Shown in pieces: positions 9,435 through 19,832 of a DNA stretch of 64,000 nt. Position 1 is the first letter of the stretch, and the number at the start of each line of letters is the position of its first letter. A program made the position numbers and the translations under genes. The notes beneath the pieces were generated by a model. It had not been told where the DNA came from. It was given only the letters and a program-made list of their open reading frames with translations, and did no database searches. This stretch comes from Agromyces cavernae (GTDB taxonomy: Bacteria > Actinomycetota > Actinomycetes > Actinomycetales > Microbacteriaceae). The stretch spans positions 930,001-994,000 of the forward strand of contig NZ_JAJNMP010000002.1 of the NCBI RefSeq assembly GCF_021044935.1. The letters run 5' to 3'.

Positions 9435-10550
9435 CTACGGGCGTGCGGCCGCTCGCAGCCTCGAGGCCGCCGCCTGCACTCGCTCATCGGTCGCGGTGAG
9501 CGAGAGCCGCACGTGCTCGGGGAAGTGCACCCCGTAGAAATGTCCCGGTCCGCCGACGATGCCGAGGTCGGCGAGACGGCCGATCGAGTCCCACGCGTCG
9601 CGGCCCTCGGTGGCCCAGAGGTAGAGCCCCGCCTCGCTGTGGTCGATGCGGAACCCCGCCGCCTCGAGCGCGGGCTTCAACAGGTCGCGGCGCGCGCGGT
9701 AGCGCTGCTTCTGTTCGGCCACGTGCACGTCGTCGCGGAGTGCCGCGATCATGGCGTGCTGCAGCGGCTGCGGCAGCATGAGCCCGGCGTGCTTGCGCAC
9801 CGTCGTGAGCCGCGCGATCACGGTGCGGCATCCGGCGACGAAGGCCGTGCGGTATCCGGCCATGCTCGACTGCTTCGAGAGCGAGTAGATGACGAGGGTG
9901 TCGCGACGGCTGTCGCCGACGACCCGCGGATCGAGCAGGCTCGGCACGGGGCTGTCGGCCCACTCGCCCTGCCAGCCGAGCTCGGCGTAGCACTCGTCGC
10001 CGACGATGACGGCACCGAGCTCGAGCGCACGCTCGCGGGCGGCCCGCAGCTCGTCGACCGTGAGCACCCGCCCGTCGGGGTTGCCCGGGCTGTTGAGCCA
10101 CACGAGCTTCGTCGCCGCAGGCCAGGCGGCGGGATCGTCGGATGCCATCGCGGTCGCGCCCACGAGCACGGCACCCATCTCGTAGCTCGGGTACGCGGCG
10201 CGCGGATGCACCACCACGTCGCCCTCGCCGAGGCCGAGCAGGAACGGCAGCAGGGCGACGAGCTCCTTCGACCCGATCGTCGGCAGCACGTGCGCTGGCG
10301 TGAGGCCGGTGACCCCGCGGCGCCGCGCGAACCACTCGACGATCGTCGCCCGCAGCTCGTCGGTGCCGACGGTCGGCGGGTACGCGTGCGCGTCGGTGGC
10401 CGAGGCGAGCGCCTCGCGCACGATGGCCGGGGTCTCGTCGACCGGCGACCCGATCGACAGGTCGACCACCCCGTCGGGATGCGCGGCGGCGCGCTCCCGG
10501 AACGGCGTCATGAGGTCCCACGGGTAATCGGGAAGCGCCGCACGCCCCAC
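9435..10550 (-). CDS. dapC: Succinyldiaminopimelate transaminase (DapC)
   Basis: A PLP-dependent class I/II aminotransferase of 371 residues that makes N-succinyl-LL-diaminopimelate. Motifs include WLNSPGNPDG, VGDECYAELGW and SLSKQSSMAGYR with the PLP lysine. The start GTG 10550 lies two bases after the stop of fdxA, so the genes form one transcript. The fdxA-dapC order is a well-known actinobacterial arrangement and separates this enzyme from other aminotransferases of the fold. Confidence 0.93.
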   Translation of the reverse strand: MGRAALPDYPWDLMTPFRERAAAHPDGVVDLSIGSPVDETPAIVREALASATDAHAYPPTVGTDELRATIVEWFARRRGVTGLTPAHVLPTIGSKELVALLPFLLGLGEGDVVVHPRAAYPSYEMGAVLVGATAMASDDPAAWPAATKLVWLNSPGNPDGRVLTVDELRAARERALELGAVIVGDECYAELGWQGEWADSPVPSLLDPRVVGDSRRDTLVIYSLSKQSSMAGYRTAFVAGCRTVIARLTTVRKHAGLMLPQPLQHAMIAALRDDVHVAEQKQRYRARRDLLKPALEAAGFRIDHSEAGLYLWATEGRDAWDSIGRLADLGIVGGPGHFYGVHFPEHVRLSLTATDERVQAAASRLRAAARP

Positions 10551-10552
10551 GG

Positions 10553-10873
10553 TCAGTGCGCCTGAGGCGGCAGCGCGGCGATGACCGGGTGGTCCTTGGC
10601 GATGACGCCGACCTTCGCGGCGCCGCCGGGCGAGCCGATGTCGTCGAAGAACTCGACGTTGGCCTTGTAGTAGTCGGCCCACATCTCGGGCAGGTCGTCT
10701 TCGTAATAGATCGCCTCGACCGGGCACACCGGCTCGCACGCCCCGCAGTCGACGCACTCGTCGGGGTGGATGTACAGCGAGCGTTCACCCTCGTAGATGC
10801 AGTCGACGGGACACTCGTCGATGCAGGCACGGTCTTTGACATCGACACACGGGAGGGCGATCACATAGGTCAC
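10553..10873 (-). CDS. fdxA: 7Fe ferredoxin FdxA
   Basis: A 106-residue electron carrier with a [3Fe-4S] and a [4Fe-4S] cluster. The cysteines are in [17 protein letters not shown] and in [20 protein letters not shown]; the sequence is very close to the usual actinobacterial FdxA. GTG 10873 is the start, with aaggag ten bases upstream. It is cotranscribed with dapC. Confidence 0.96.
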   Translation of the reverse strand: MTYVIALPCVDVKDRACIDECPVDCIYEGERSLYIHPDECVDCGACEPVCPVEAIYYEDDLPEMWADYYKANVEFFDDIGSPGGAAKVGVIAKDHPVIAALPPQAH

Positions 10874-10911
10874 GGCGGTTCGGCGCTCCTTCGGAAGGCT
10901 GGGATTCCAGT

Positions 10912-11394
10912 CTAGGCGTCCGCGGGACCGTCGGCGGCGGCACGGCCGTCGGGGTCGGCGCGTCGCCGGGGCGGCAACTCGGGCCACGCGACCACGAGCA
11001 CCGCGATGAGCGCGGGGGCGATGCTCCAGATCGTGCCGGAGAGGTCGCCGACGACGAGCACCGATCCGCCCGGACCCGCAAGGGTGAGCAGCGCGATGAC
11101 GACCACGACGCCGGCGGCCGCGGCAGCCGCCGTCGCGCGGCCCGGCACGACGAGTCGGATGCCGAGGATGAGCGCCGTGACACCCACGAGCGCGGCGACG
11201 AGACCCCAGGGGATCGCCAGCTCGCCGATGCGCAGCGTGGCGCGATGACCGATCGTCGCCACGGCGCCGTACAGCGCCCCGATCAAGAAGGAAACGAGGA
11301 GCGTGCCGATGCGGCCGCCGATGGCCCCGCTCGACGATCCGGCGGCGGTGCTCGACGACGTGCCGGCCGGCGGGGTCATCGGCGTGACGCTCAC
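10912..11394 (-). CDS. Small integral membrane protein (DUF6113-like)
   Basis: A 160-residue protein with an N-terminal Ser/Thr/Ala-rich tail, about four to five hydrophobic helices (for example [17 protein letters not shown] and [15 protein letters not shown]) and a charged C-terminus with PPRRRAD. It looks like the uncharacterised DUF6113 proteins found near actinobacterial fdxA, but I make that match from memory. The start GTG 11394 shares four bases (gtga) with the stop of the upstream lipoprotein gene, so the two are translationally coupled. No function is evident. Confidence 0.75.
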   Translation of the reverse strand: MSVTPMTPPAGTSSSTAAGSSSGAIGGRIGTLLVSFLIGALYGAVATIGHRATLRIGELAIPWGLVAALVGVTALILGIRLVVPGRATAAAAAAGVVVVIALLTLAGPGGSVLVVGDLSGTIWSIAPALIAVLVVAWPELPPRRRADPDGRAAADGPADA

Positions 11395-11849
11395 TGCTGC
11401 GCCGGCTGCGGGGTGACGGTGTACGTGACGGTCTCGCCCTCGCTCGCGAGGAGCACGACGTGCTCACCGTCGGAGTACACGACGGCCCCGCCACCACCGC
11501 CCGAGAGCTCGGTGTTCTTCGTGAAGCCGGCGCCCTCGAGCGCCGACACGGCCTCGGCCATGGGATCCGCCGCGGTCGAGTTGATGACCACGATCCAGCC
11601 CTCTTCGCCGCCCGTGCCCGCGCTGAACCCGACCTCGCCCTCGATGAGCGGGATGGACTCGGGGAAGCCGGCGGGAAGCTCACCGCCGAGGCTCACGTCG
11701 CCGCCCGTGGCGCCTTCGACGGCATCTTCGACGCCCTGGTTGACGAGGTCTTCGACGGGATTCGAGAAGCAGCCCGTGAGCAGCGCCGACGTCAGTGCGG
11801 CGAGCGCTGCGGCGGCGGCGGCTCGGCGGGCGAAAGCGGTGGTGGGCAT
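11391..11849 (-). CDS. Predicted lipoprotein, function unknown
   Basis: A 152-residue protein with a lipoprotein signal: a basic N-terminus, a hydrophobic stretch and the lipobox LLTGC with Cys27. The mature part is acidic and small and has a segment [16 protein letters not shown] followed by an alpha/beta region. Start ATG 11849 has gaggag six bases upstream. The stop overlaps the start of the membrane protein gene 10912-11394. The role is unknown; coupled expression suggests the two act together at the membrane. Confidence 0.8.
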   Translation of the reverse strand: MPTTAFARRAAAAAALAALTSALLTGCFSNPVEDLVNQGVEDAVEGATGGDVSLGGELPAGFPESIPLIEGEVGFSAGTGGEEGWIVVINSTAADPMAEAVSALEGAGFTKNTELSGGGGGAVVYSDGEHVVLLASEGETVTYTVTPQPAQQ

Positions 11850-11981
11850 GGTGGCTCCTCGTCGATCGTTGGCGGGCACCGAGCGACGTCGGCCGCTCGC
11901 CGCTCCGAGTCTACCGACGCGCGGTCGAGCGGAGCCCATGCCGTAGCGTGGTGCCGACGCCCCGTCGCACGGAGAGGATCG

Positions 11982-12803
11982 ATGACGATGACCGAGACCA
12001 CGACCGATGACACCGCCGGCGGTGCCGATGTGCGCATCGAGCGCGACGGCGCGATCGCGACCGTGATCATCGATCGCCCGAAGGCCCTCAACGCCCTCTC
12101 CCCCGCGGTGCTCACCGCCCTCGCCGAGGCGTTCGAGTCCCTCGCCGCCGAGGGCGCCGCCGTGCGCGGCGTGATCCTGGTCGGCGCGGGCGGGAGGGCG
12201 TTCGTCGCCGGTGCCGACATCCGGGAGCTCGCGGGCTTCACGCCCGAGCAGGGCGAGGCGACGGCGTTGCTCGGGCATCGGCTCGCCGCCGTCATCGAGG
12301 CGCTCCCCGCACCCGTCATCGCGTGCGTCGACGGATTCGCGCTGGGCGGGGGCCTCGAGGTCGCTCTGGCTTGCGACTTCATCTATGCGACGGATGCCTC
12401 GGGGTTCGGCCAGCCCGAAGTGAAGCTCGGTCTCATCCCCGGCTTCGGCGGCACCGTTCGACTGCCGCGTGCCGTCGGCCTCGCCCGCGCCAAGGAGCTC
12501 ATCTACACGGGGCGGCGCATCGGTATCGACGAGGCCGTCGAGATCGGACTCGTCGTGCGCAGGTTCCCCGACCGCGACGCCCTTCTGGCGGGTGCGCGGG
12601 AGACCCTCGACCTCGTCGCCGGGAATGCAGCCCCAGCGGTGGGCCTCGCCAAGCGGGTACTCGTCACGGCGACCGGCACGCCGACCGAGACCGCGAGCGA
12701 ACTCGAGGTCGCGGGGTTCCGCGACGCGTTCCGCACCGATGACATGCACGAGGGGGTCGCCGCGTTCCTCGAGAAACGCGAGCCCTCGTTCACCGGGTCG
12801 TGA
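11982..12803 (+). CDS. Enoyl-CoA hydratase/isomerase (crotonase family)
   Basis: A 273-residue crotonase-fold enzyme for beta-oxidation-type steps. The oxyanion-hole regions are FVAGADIRELAG and GFALGGGLEVALACDF, and both glutamates typical of true hydratases are present (GLEVA and QPEVKLG, followed by LIPGFGGT). It is therefore likely to be a hydratase rather than a pure isomerase. ATG 11982 has ggagagga upstream; a second ATG at 11988 is possible. It is monocistronic and followed by a repeat region. Confidence 0.9.
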   Translation: MTMTETTTDDTAGGADVRIERDGAIATVIIDRPKALNALSPAVLTALAEAFESLAAEGAAVRGVILVGAGGRAFVAGADIRELAGFTPEQGEATALLGHRLAAVIEALPAPVIACVDGFALGGGLEVALACDFIYATDASGFGQPEVKLGLIPGFGGTVRLPRAVGLARAKELIYTGRRIGIDEAVEIGLVVRRFPDRDALLAGARETLDLVAGNAAPAVGLAKRVLVTATGTPTETASELEVAGFRDAFRTDDMHEGVAAFLEKREPSFTGS

Positions 12804-12814
12804 GCACCTCAGTG

Positions 12815-12938
12815 GGTTGAGGAGCGACGAAGGCGGTGGGTTGAGGAGGCGCGAAGCGCCGCCTCGAAACCAGCGTCTCGAAACCCTCGCTGCGTGGCGA
12901 GCGGGTTTCGAGACGCTCGCTTCGCTCGCTCCTCAACC
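12815..12938. repeat. Intergenic palindromic repeat element
   Basis: The gap 12804-12950 is filled by a structured element. A 13-bp perfect outer inverted repeat is formed by ggttgaggagcga (12815-12827) and tcgctcctcaacc (12926-12938). Inside lie a second ggttgagg (about 12840-12847), a short hairpin around gaggcgcgaagcgcc, and two gtctcgaaac/gtttcgagac motifs in opposite orientation. The phrase cgagacgctcgcttcgctcgct is typical of dispersed repeats in Microbacteriaceae. It may also end transcripts of the two convergent genes. Confidence 0.75.
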
Positions 12939-12950
12939 AACCCCGGGCGA

Positions 12951-13736
12951 TCAGCCGATGCGCTCCGAGAGCCAGGCGAACCCGTCGAAGCGAACGCCGT
13001 CGCCGCCGAACATCTCGAGGTGCAGGTGCGGTCCGGTCGACTGACCGGTCGTACCGACCAGGCCGAGCTGCTGGCCCGCGGTGACGCGCTCTCCGACCGA
13101 CACCGCGATCGACCCGTACTGCATGTGGGCGTACGAGCTCGTGATGAGCTCGCCGCCGATGTTGTGCTGCACCTCGACGTTCACGCCGAGGCCTCCGCCG
13201 TTCTCGGTGGCGAGCACGACGACGCCGTCGGCGATCGACATGACCGGGGTGCCGTCACCCGGGTTGAAGTCGATGCCGTCGTGGAACGTCGAGCAGCCGC
13301 CACAGGGAGCGCTTCGCGGACCGAAGCCCGAGGCGCGCTTCTCCCAGCTGACTACGGGCCACACGATGGCGTCGCCCTCGGCGATCGACACCGAGCCTCC
13401 GCTCGGGGCCTCGACGACGATGGGCGGCGGAGCTGCTTCGACGTCGTACGCCTCGGCGGCGAGCGTCGAGATCTCGGCCTCCTCGCTGACCTCGAGGGCC
13501 TGCGGCTCGTAGCTCACGGTGTCTTCGGCGACGGGCGCGTAGACCGATGCGGTCTCCGTGCCGTCGGTCGCGGTGACCGCGAGCGCGGGCACGCTCGTGG
13601 CGAGCATCATCGCGGCCACGAACGACATGGCGAGAGCCGAGAACGTCGGGCGCACCGCGCGGCGGGGGCGGCGCTGGAGTCGGGGGCGGGCAGGGGCTGG
13701 GGCGGCCGCACGGCGGCCATGCATGGGGGAAGTCAT
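12951..13736 (-). CDS. Secreted M23 family metallopeptidase
   Basis: A LytM-type peptidase, about 261 residues, which would cut peptide cross-links in peptidoglycan. A basic N-terminus and a hydrophobic segment (SALAMSFVAAMMLATS, then ALA) give a signal or anchor; a linker follows; the M23 domain has the zinc ligands in HDGIDF and HLHLEM and begins at GFGPRSAPCGGC. The start is uncertain: ATG 13736 is given, ATG 13724 (MHGRR) is equally possible. The 5' region holds an 8-bp inverted repeat (13753-13760 with 13798-13805). A related domain ends the CWB2 protein at 48294-50012. Confidence 0.88.
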   Translation of the reverse strand: MTSPMHGRRAAAPAPARPRLQRRPRRAVRPTFSALAMSFVAAMMLATSVPALAVTATDGTETASVYAPVAEDTVSYEPQALEVSEEAEISTLAAEAYDVEAAPPPIVVEAPSGGSVSIAEGDAIVWPVVSWEKRASGFGPRSAPCGGCSTFHDGIDFNPGDGTPVMSIADGVVVLATENGGGLGVNVEVQHNIGGELITSSYAHMQYGSIAVSVGERVTAGQQLGLVGTTGQSTGPHLHLEMFGGDGVRFDGFAWLSERIG

Positions 13737-13903
13737 CAAGTGCGTTACGTATCTGAGATTCGGGTTTCGGGGCAAGGAACTGCCTCGAGATCGAGACAAT
13801 CTCAGCTACCGTACGCAGTGATTCTGGGAGGTTCATGCGTACGTCATGTATTTCCGCCCAGTATGCGTGAGAGCGATCTCTGCCAGCAACGACGCGGGAA
13901 CAG

Positions 13904-13944
13904 CGAAGCGGATGTCGCGGGCCGAGCCCGCGACATCCGCTTCG
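13904..13944 (-). terminator. Strong hairpin after typA
   Basis: A perfect 18-bp inverted repeat (13904-13921 and 13927-13944) with a 5-base loop, starting nine bases beyond the typA stop codon. It has no T-run but is a stable GC-rich hairpin, the usual look of an actinobacterial terminator. Confidence 0.75.
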
Positions 13945-13952
13945 GGGTTCGC

Positions 13953-15857
<1,905 letters not shown>

Positions 15858-16033
15858 GGTTCGGTCCTCTGGGCTTGGTGGGCTTCGCGCGGCGCCCCGG
15901 TGGCCGCGGATGGCGGCACGACGGGAGCGCGGGAAGCGCTTTTGTGAAGGTCTTTGGGAGAGCGCGAGACGCCGAATCGACGGCGCGCGCCGGTATAGCC
16001 TACCGTGCGCTCGATGGAGAAGCCTGCGAACGC

Positions 16034-16073
16034 CGAACGCCCGGCATCCGAGTGGACGGATGCCGGGCGTTCG
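16034..16073 (-). terminator. Terminator hairpin of the ABC importer operon
   Basis: A perfect 17-bp inverted repeat (16034-16050 and 16057-16073; cgaacgcccggcatccg) with the loop agtgga, 26 bases past the stop of the ATPase gene. Apart from this hairpin I see nothing in the gap 15858-16098. Confidence 0.75.
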
Positions 16074-16098
16074 CGTGCCCGTCGAGGGCGCCGGAGAG

Positions 16099-17817
16099 CT
16101 ACGCCCCGAGCGGGATGTTGGCGCCCGGGATGGCCGCGAGCAGGTCGCGGGTGTACTGCTCCTTCGGGTTGTCGAACACCTCGTCGGTGCTGGCCGCCTC
16201 GACCACGCGCCCCCGCTGCATCACGCAGACGTTGTCGGCGATGACGCGCACGACCGCGAGGTCGTGGGTGATGAAGAGGTACGTGAGGTTGAGCTCGGCC
16301 TGGAGGTCGGCGAGCAGGCGCAGGATCTGTGCCTGCACGAGCACGTCGAGCGCCGAGACCGCCTCGTCGAGGATGACGATCTCGGGCTTCAACGCGAGCG
16401 CACGCGCGATCGCGATGCGCTGACGCTGACCGCCCGAAAGCTCGTTCGGGTAGCGGCTGACGAGGGTGCGCGGCAGCGACACCTGGTCGAGCAGCTCGAA
16501 CACCCGCTCACGACGCGACGCCTTGGTGCCGACCTTGTGCGTCGACAGCGGCTCGGCGATCGTGTTGCCGATGTTGCGCAACGGGTTCAGCGAACCGTAG
16601 GGGTCTTGGAAGACCGGCTGCATGCGGCCGCGGAGGGCGAACATGTCCCTCTGCGTGACCGTCGAGAGGTCGGTGCCGCCCACCACGATCTTGCCCGCCG
16701 TCGCGTCTTCGAGCTTCAGCAGCATCTTCGCCACTGTCGACTTGCCCGAACCGGACTCGCCCACGAGCGCCGTGGTGGTGCCCTTTGCGATCTGGAACGA
16801 GACGTCGTCGACGGCCGTGAAGTCGCCCGCACCGCGGATCTTGTAGACCTTGGTGAGGTTCTCGACCACGATGGCCGGCGGCTGGGCCGCAGCCGCCTCG
16901 AGTGCCTCGACGCGCGCTTCGGCGGTCGCGATCAGGTCGATCGTGTCGCCCGCCGCGGTGGCCGCGTCGCTCGCCATCGCCGTCTCGGCGGCGGCGATGC
17001 TGCCCGTCGCCTGGATGCGGCGCGAGGCGAGGCTCGGCGCCGCGGCGACGAGCCGCTGCGTGTAGGGGTGCTGCGGGTTCTGCAGGATCTCGACCGACGG
17101 ACCGGCCTCGACGACCTGCCCCTTGTACATCACGAGCAGCTGCTCGGCACGCTCGGCAGCGAGGCCGAGGTCGTGGGTGATGAAGAGCAGCGTCGTGCCG
17201 AGTTCGCGGGTGAGCGATTCGAGGTGGTCGAGGATGACCCGCTGCACGGTGACGTCGAGCGCCGAGGTCGGCTCGTCGGCGATGAGGAGCTGCGGGTTCG
17301 CCGCGAGGCCCATGCCGATGAGCACGCGCTGGCGCATGCCGCCCGAGAACTGGTGCGGGAACTGCTTGAGGCGGCGGTCCGCATCGTGCAGACCGGCCTC
17401 TTTCAGCACCTCGATGGCGCGCTTCTTGACGGCCTTCTTCCCGGTGGCGATGCCGTTCGCACGGATCGCCTCCTCGACCTGGAAGCCGATCGACCACACC
17501 GGGTTGAGGTTCGACATCGGGTCTTGCGGGACGAACCCGATCTTGCGGCCGCGGATCGATTCCATCTCGCGCTCGTTGACCTTGGTGAGGTCTTGGCCGT
17601 CGAGCAGGATCTGCCCGCCCGAGATGAACCCGGTGCCGGGCAGCAGGTTGATGATCGCGTGCGCGGTCGTCGACTTGCCGGAGCCCGACTCGCCCACGAT
17701 CGCGAGGCTCGAACCACGCTCGAGGCTGAAGCTCACCCCGCGCACGGCCTGCACGAGGCCGTTCTGCGTGCGGAACGCGACTTCGAGGTCTTTGACTTCG
17801 AGAAGTGGGGTGCTCAT
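16099..17817 (-). CDS. ABC transporter ATP-binding protein with two fused NTPase domains (DppD-DppF type)
   Basis: A 572-residue fusion of the two ATPases that drive oligopeptide/dipeptide importers. Domain 1 has Walker A GESGSGKST (about 42-50), the signature FSGG (158-160) and Walker B IADEPTSALD. Domain 2 has Walker A at about 352-361, signature LSGGQ (460-464) and ILDEAVSALD, where the usual proline after DE is alanine. The first domain ends with the oligopeptide-type NPQHPYTQRL motif; an Ala-rich linker (about 275-312) joins the halves. It overlaps the permease gene by four bases. Confidence 0.94.
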   Translation of the reverse strand: MSTPLLEVKDLEVAFRTQNGLVQAVRGVSFSLERGSSLAIVGESGSGKSTTAHAIINLLPGTGFISGGQILLDGQDLTKVNEREMESIRGRKIGFVPQDPMSNLNPVWSIGFQVEEAIRANGIATGKKAVKKRAIEVLKEAGLHDADRRLKQFPHQFSGGMRQRVLIGMGLAANPQLLIADEPTSALDVTVQRVILDHLESLTRELGTTLLFITHDLGLAAERAEQLLVMYKGQVVEAGPSVEILQNPQHPYTQRLVAAAPSLASRRIQATGSIAAAETAMASDAATAAGDTIDLIATAEARVEALEAAAAQPPAIVVENLTKVYKIRGAGDFTAVDDVSFQIAKGTTTALVGESGSGKSTVAKMLLKLEDATAGKIVVGGTDLSTVTQRDMFALRGRMQPVFQDPYGSLNPLRNIGNTIAEPLSTHKVGTKASRRERVFELLDQVSLPRTLVSRYPNELSGGQRQRIAIARALALKPEIVILDEAVSALDVLVQAQILRLLADLQAELNLTYLFITHDLAVVRVIADNVCVMQRGRVVEAASTDEVFDNPKEQYTRDLLAAIPGANIPLGA

Positions 17818-18782
17818 CGCTGTGCCCTCGCCTTCGGGTCGAGGGCGTCGCGGATGACTTCACCCATCATGATGAACGAGAACACGGTGAGCGACAGCGC
17901 GATCGACGGATAGATCAGCACCTGGGGTGCCGTTCGCAGGGTCGTCTGCGCCTGGGCGATGTCGTTGCCCCACGACATGATGTTCGTGGGCAGTCCGACA
18001 CCGAGGAACGAGAGCGTCGCCTCGGCCACGATGGCACCTGCAAGCGCGATCGTGGTGATGACGATCACCGGTGCGATCGAGTTGGGCACGACGTGCGCCC
18101 ACATGATCTTGAATCGCGAGACGCCGATCGCGGTCGCCGCGGTCACGTAGTCGGAGTTCTTCACCCTCAATATCTCGGATCTGAGCACGCGCGCCGTGAC
18201 CGGCCAGGCGAACACGCCGATCGCGAGCGAGATGACCCATACGTTCCGGTAGTTCGCGAGGACCGACATGATGACGACGGCCGCGAGGATGTAGGGGATC
18301 GAGAAGAAGATGTCGCCGATGCGCGAGAGCAGGCCGTCGACCCATCCGCCGTAGAACCCGGCGAAGGCGCCGAAGAGCACGCCGAGCGTGAACACCAGGG
18401 TGGTCACGATGATGCCGACGCTCAGCGACGTGGCGGCACCGTGCACGATGCGCGACCAGACGTCGCAGCCCTGGCGGGTGAACCCGAGCGGGTGCCCCTC
18501 GGTGGGGGCGCCGTTGCTGTTGGCGAGCTGGCAGTTCGAGTTCGGCGGCTCGTTCGTGAACAGGCCGGGGAACAGGGCGACGAACACGATGATGAGGATG
18601 AGCGCCGCCGAGATCCAGAACATCGGGCGTCGACGCAGGTCGGCCCACGCGTCGATCCAGAGGTTCGACGGCTTGCCCTCGGCCTTGATGGTGTCGATCG
18701 CCTCGAGCGGGGTCTCTTCGAGCGGAGCGACGAAGTGCTCGGGACGAGGCTTCGACGTAGTCGTATCAATCGAATCAGGCAT
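17814..18782 (-). CDS. ABC transporter permease (DppC/OppC type)
   Basis: A 322-residue inner-membrane subunit of the peptide importer. It has the OppC N-terminal segment (DLRRRPMFWISAALILI), an extracytoplasmic loop with the two cysteines of NCQLANSN and RQGCDVWSR, and the BPD_transp_1 core with the EAA loop around TAATAIGVSRFKIMWAHVVPNS. It starts 8 bases inside the end of the other permease gene and overlaps the ATPase gene by 4 bases, so the operon is tightly coupled. Confidence 0.93.
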   Translation of the reverse strand: MPDSIDTTTSKPRPEHFVAPLEETPLEAIDTIKAEGKPSNLWIDAWADLRRRPMFWISAALILIIVFVALFPGLFTNEPPNSNCQLANSNGAPTEGHPLGFTRQGCDVWSRIVHGAATSLSVGIIVTTLVFTLGVLFGAFAGFYGGWVDGLLSRIGDIFFSIPYILAAVVIMSVLANYRNVWVISLAIGVFAWPVTARVLRSEILRVKNSDYVTAATAIGVSRFKIMWAHVVPNSIAPVIVITTIALAGAIVAEATLSFLGVGLPTNIMSWGNDIAQAQTTLRTAPQVLIYPSIALSLTVFSFIMMGEVIRDALDPKARAQR

Positions 18783-19701
18783 AACGGATCCTCGGGTCGA
18801 GTACGGCGTAGAGAAGGTCGACCAGGAGGTTCACGACGAGGTACAGCAGCACCATGATCGTCACGAAGGACACAACCGTGGGTCCTTCGCCGCGAAGAAT
18901 CGCCTGATAGAGGGTGCGACCGACCCCGGGCACGTTGAAGATGCCCTCGGTCACGGTGGCTCCGACGAGCAGCGTGCCGAAGTCGGTGCCCAGGTAGGTG
19001 ACGACCGGGATCAGCGAGTTGCGCAGGATGTGCACGGGCACGATGCGTCGGCGCGTGAGTCCCTTACTGTACGCGGTGCGCACGAAGTCCAGTCCGGAGG
19101 TCTCGATGACCGACGACCGGGTGAGTCGCACGATCTGCGCGAAGCTGATGCTGGCCAGCACCAGTGCAGGCAGGATCAGGTCTTCGAGCGGAGCGCCTGC
19201 GCCGACCGTGGGGCTGAACCAGCCGAGCTGGATGCCGAGGAAGTACTGGGCCACGAAGCCGATGACGAAGATCGGCAGCGAGATGAGCACGAGGCTCACG
19301 CCGAGGCCGGTCGCATCGAAGATGCCGCCCTTGCGAAGACCGCTGACGAGGCCGACGAAGATGCCGGCGACCATCTCGAAGAAGATCGCGAGCAGGGCGA
19401 GGCGGATGGTGACCGGGAACGTGCGAGCCAGGACGTCGTTGACCGATTGACCCGAGTAGGTGACACCGAAGTCGCCTTGGAAGATACCGGCGAGGTAGTA
19501 GAAGTACTGAACGATGAACGGATCGTTGAGGTGGTATTGCTCGCGGATCTGTTCGATCACACCGGGCGCCGGCGGGCGGTCACCGTAGAGCGCCGCGATC
19601 GGGTCGCCCGGCATGGCGAAGACCATGAAGTAGATGAGGAAGGTTGCTCCGAGGAGCACGGGGATGACTTGGAGGAGACGCTTACCGGTGTACCAGAGCA
19701 T
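18775..19701 (-). CDS. ABC transporter permease (DppB/OppB type)
   Basis: A 308-residue membrane subunit. The N-terminus YTGKRLLQVIPVLLGATFL and the motif GDPIAALYGDRP are typical of OppB/DppB; the EAA loop is around RTAYSKGLTRRRIVPVHILRNS. ATG 19701 has aggaga five bases upstream. Its gene is separated from the binding-protein gene by a hairpin at 19769-19802, which would lower its expression relative to the binding protein. Confidence 0.93.
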   Translation of the reverse strand: MLWYTGKRLLQVIPVLLGATFLIYFMVFAMPGDPIAALYGDRPPAPGVIEQIREQYHLNDPFIVQYFYYLAGIFQGDFGVTYSGQSVNDVLARTFPVTIRLALLAIFFEMVAGIFVGLVSGLRKGGIFDATGLGVSLVLISLPIFVIGFVAQYFLGIQLGWFSPTVGAGAPLEDLILPALVLASISFAQIVRLTRSSVIETSGLDFVRTAYSKGLTRRRIVPVHILRNSLIPVVTYLGTDFGTLLVGATVTEGIFNVPGVGRTLYQAILRGEGPTVVSFVTIMVLLYLVVNLLVDLLYAVLDPRIRYA

Positions 19702-19768
19702 CAGCTCTCCTCAGTTGTTGTTGCTGAGAGCATTATTTACCGCAATCACGAATCGAGCATAGATCAGC

Positions 19769-19802
19769 AAGATGTCCGGGGCGTCGCCGCCCCGGACATC
19801 TT
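19769..19802 (-). terminator. Intra-operon attenuator hairpin
   Basis: A 15-bp perfect inverted repeat (19769-19783 and 19788-19802; aagatgtccggggcg) with a 4-base loop, between the binding protein and the first permease gene. Its place fits partial termination that gives more binding protein than membrane subunits. Confidence 0.7.
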
Positions 19803-19832
19803 GCCTCAGGGATTATACAGACGGGTTACGTC

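Noticed and set aside
9281..9487. N-terminal extension of citrate synthase to 9487
   Set aside because: GTG 9280 has a strong ribosome binding site and gives the family N-terminus; the extension is unlike any citrate synthase.
13737..13903. A possible c-di-AMP riboswitch before the M23 peptidase gene
   Set aside because: Such switches precede some actinobacterial wall hydrolases, but the conserved core segments are not visible; only an 8-bp inverted repeat is.
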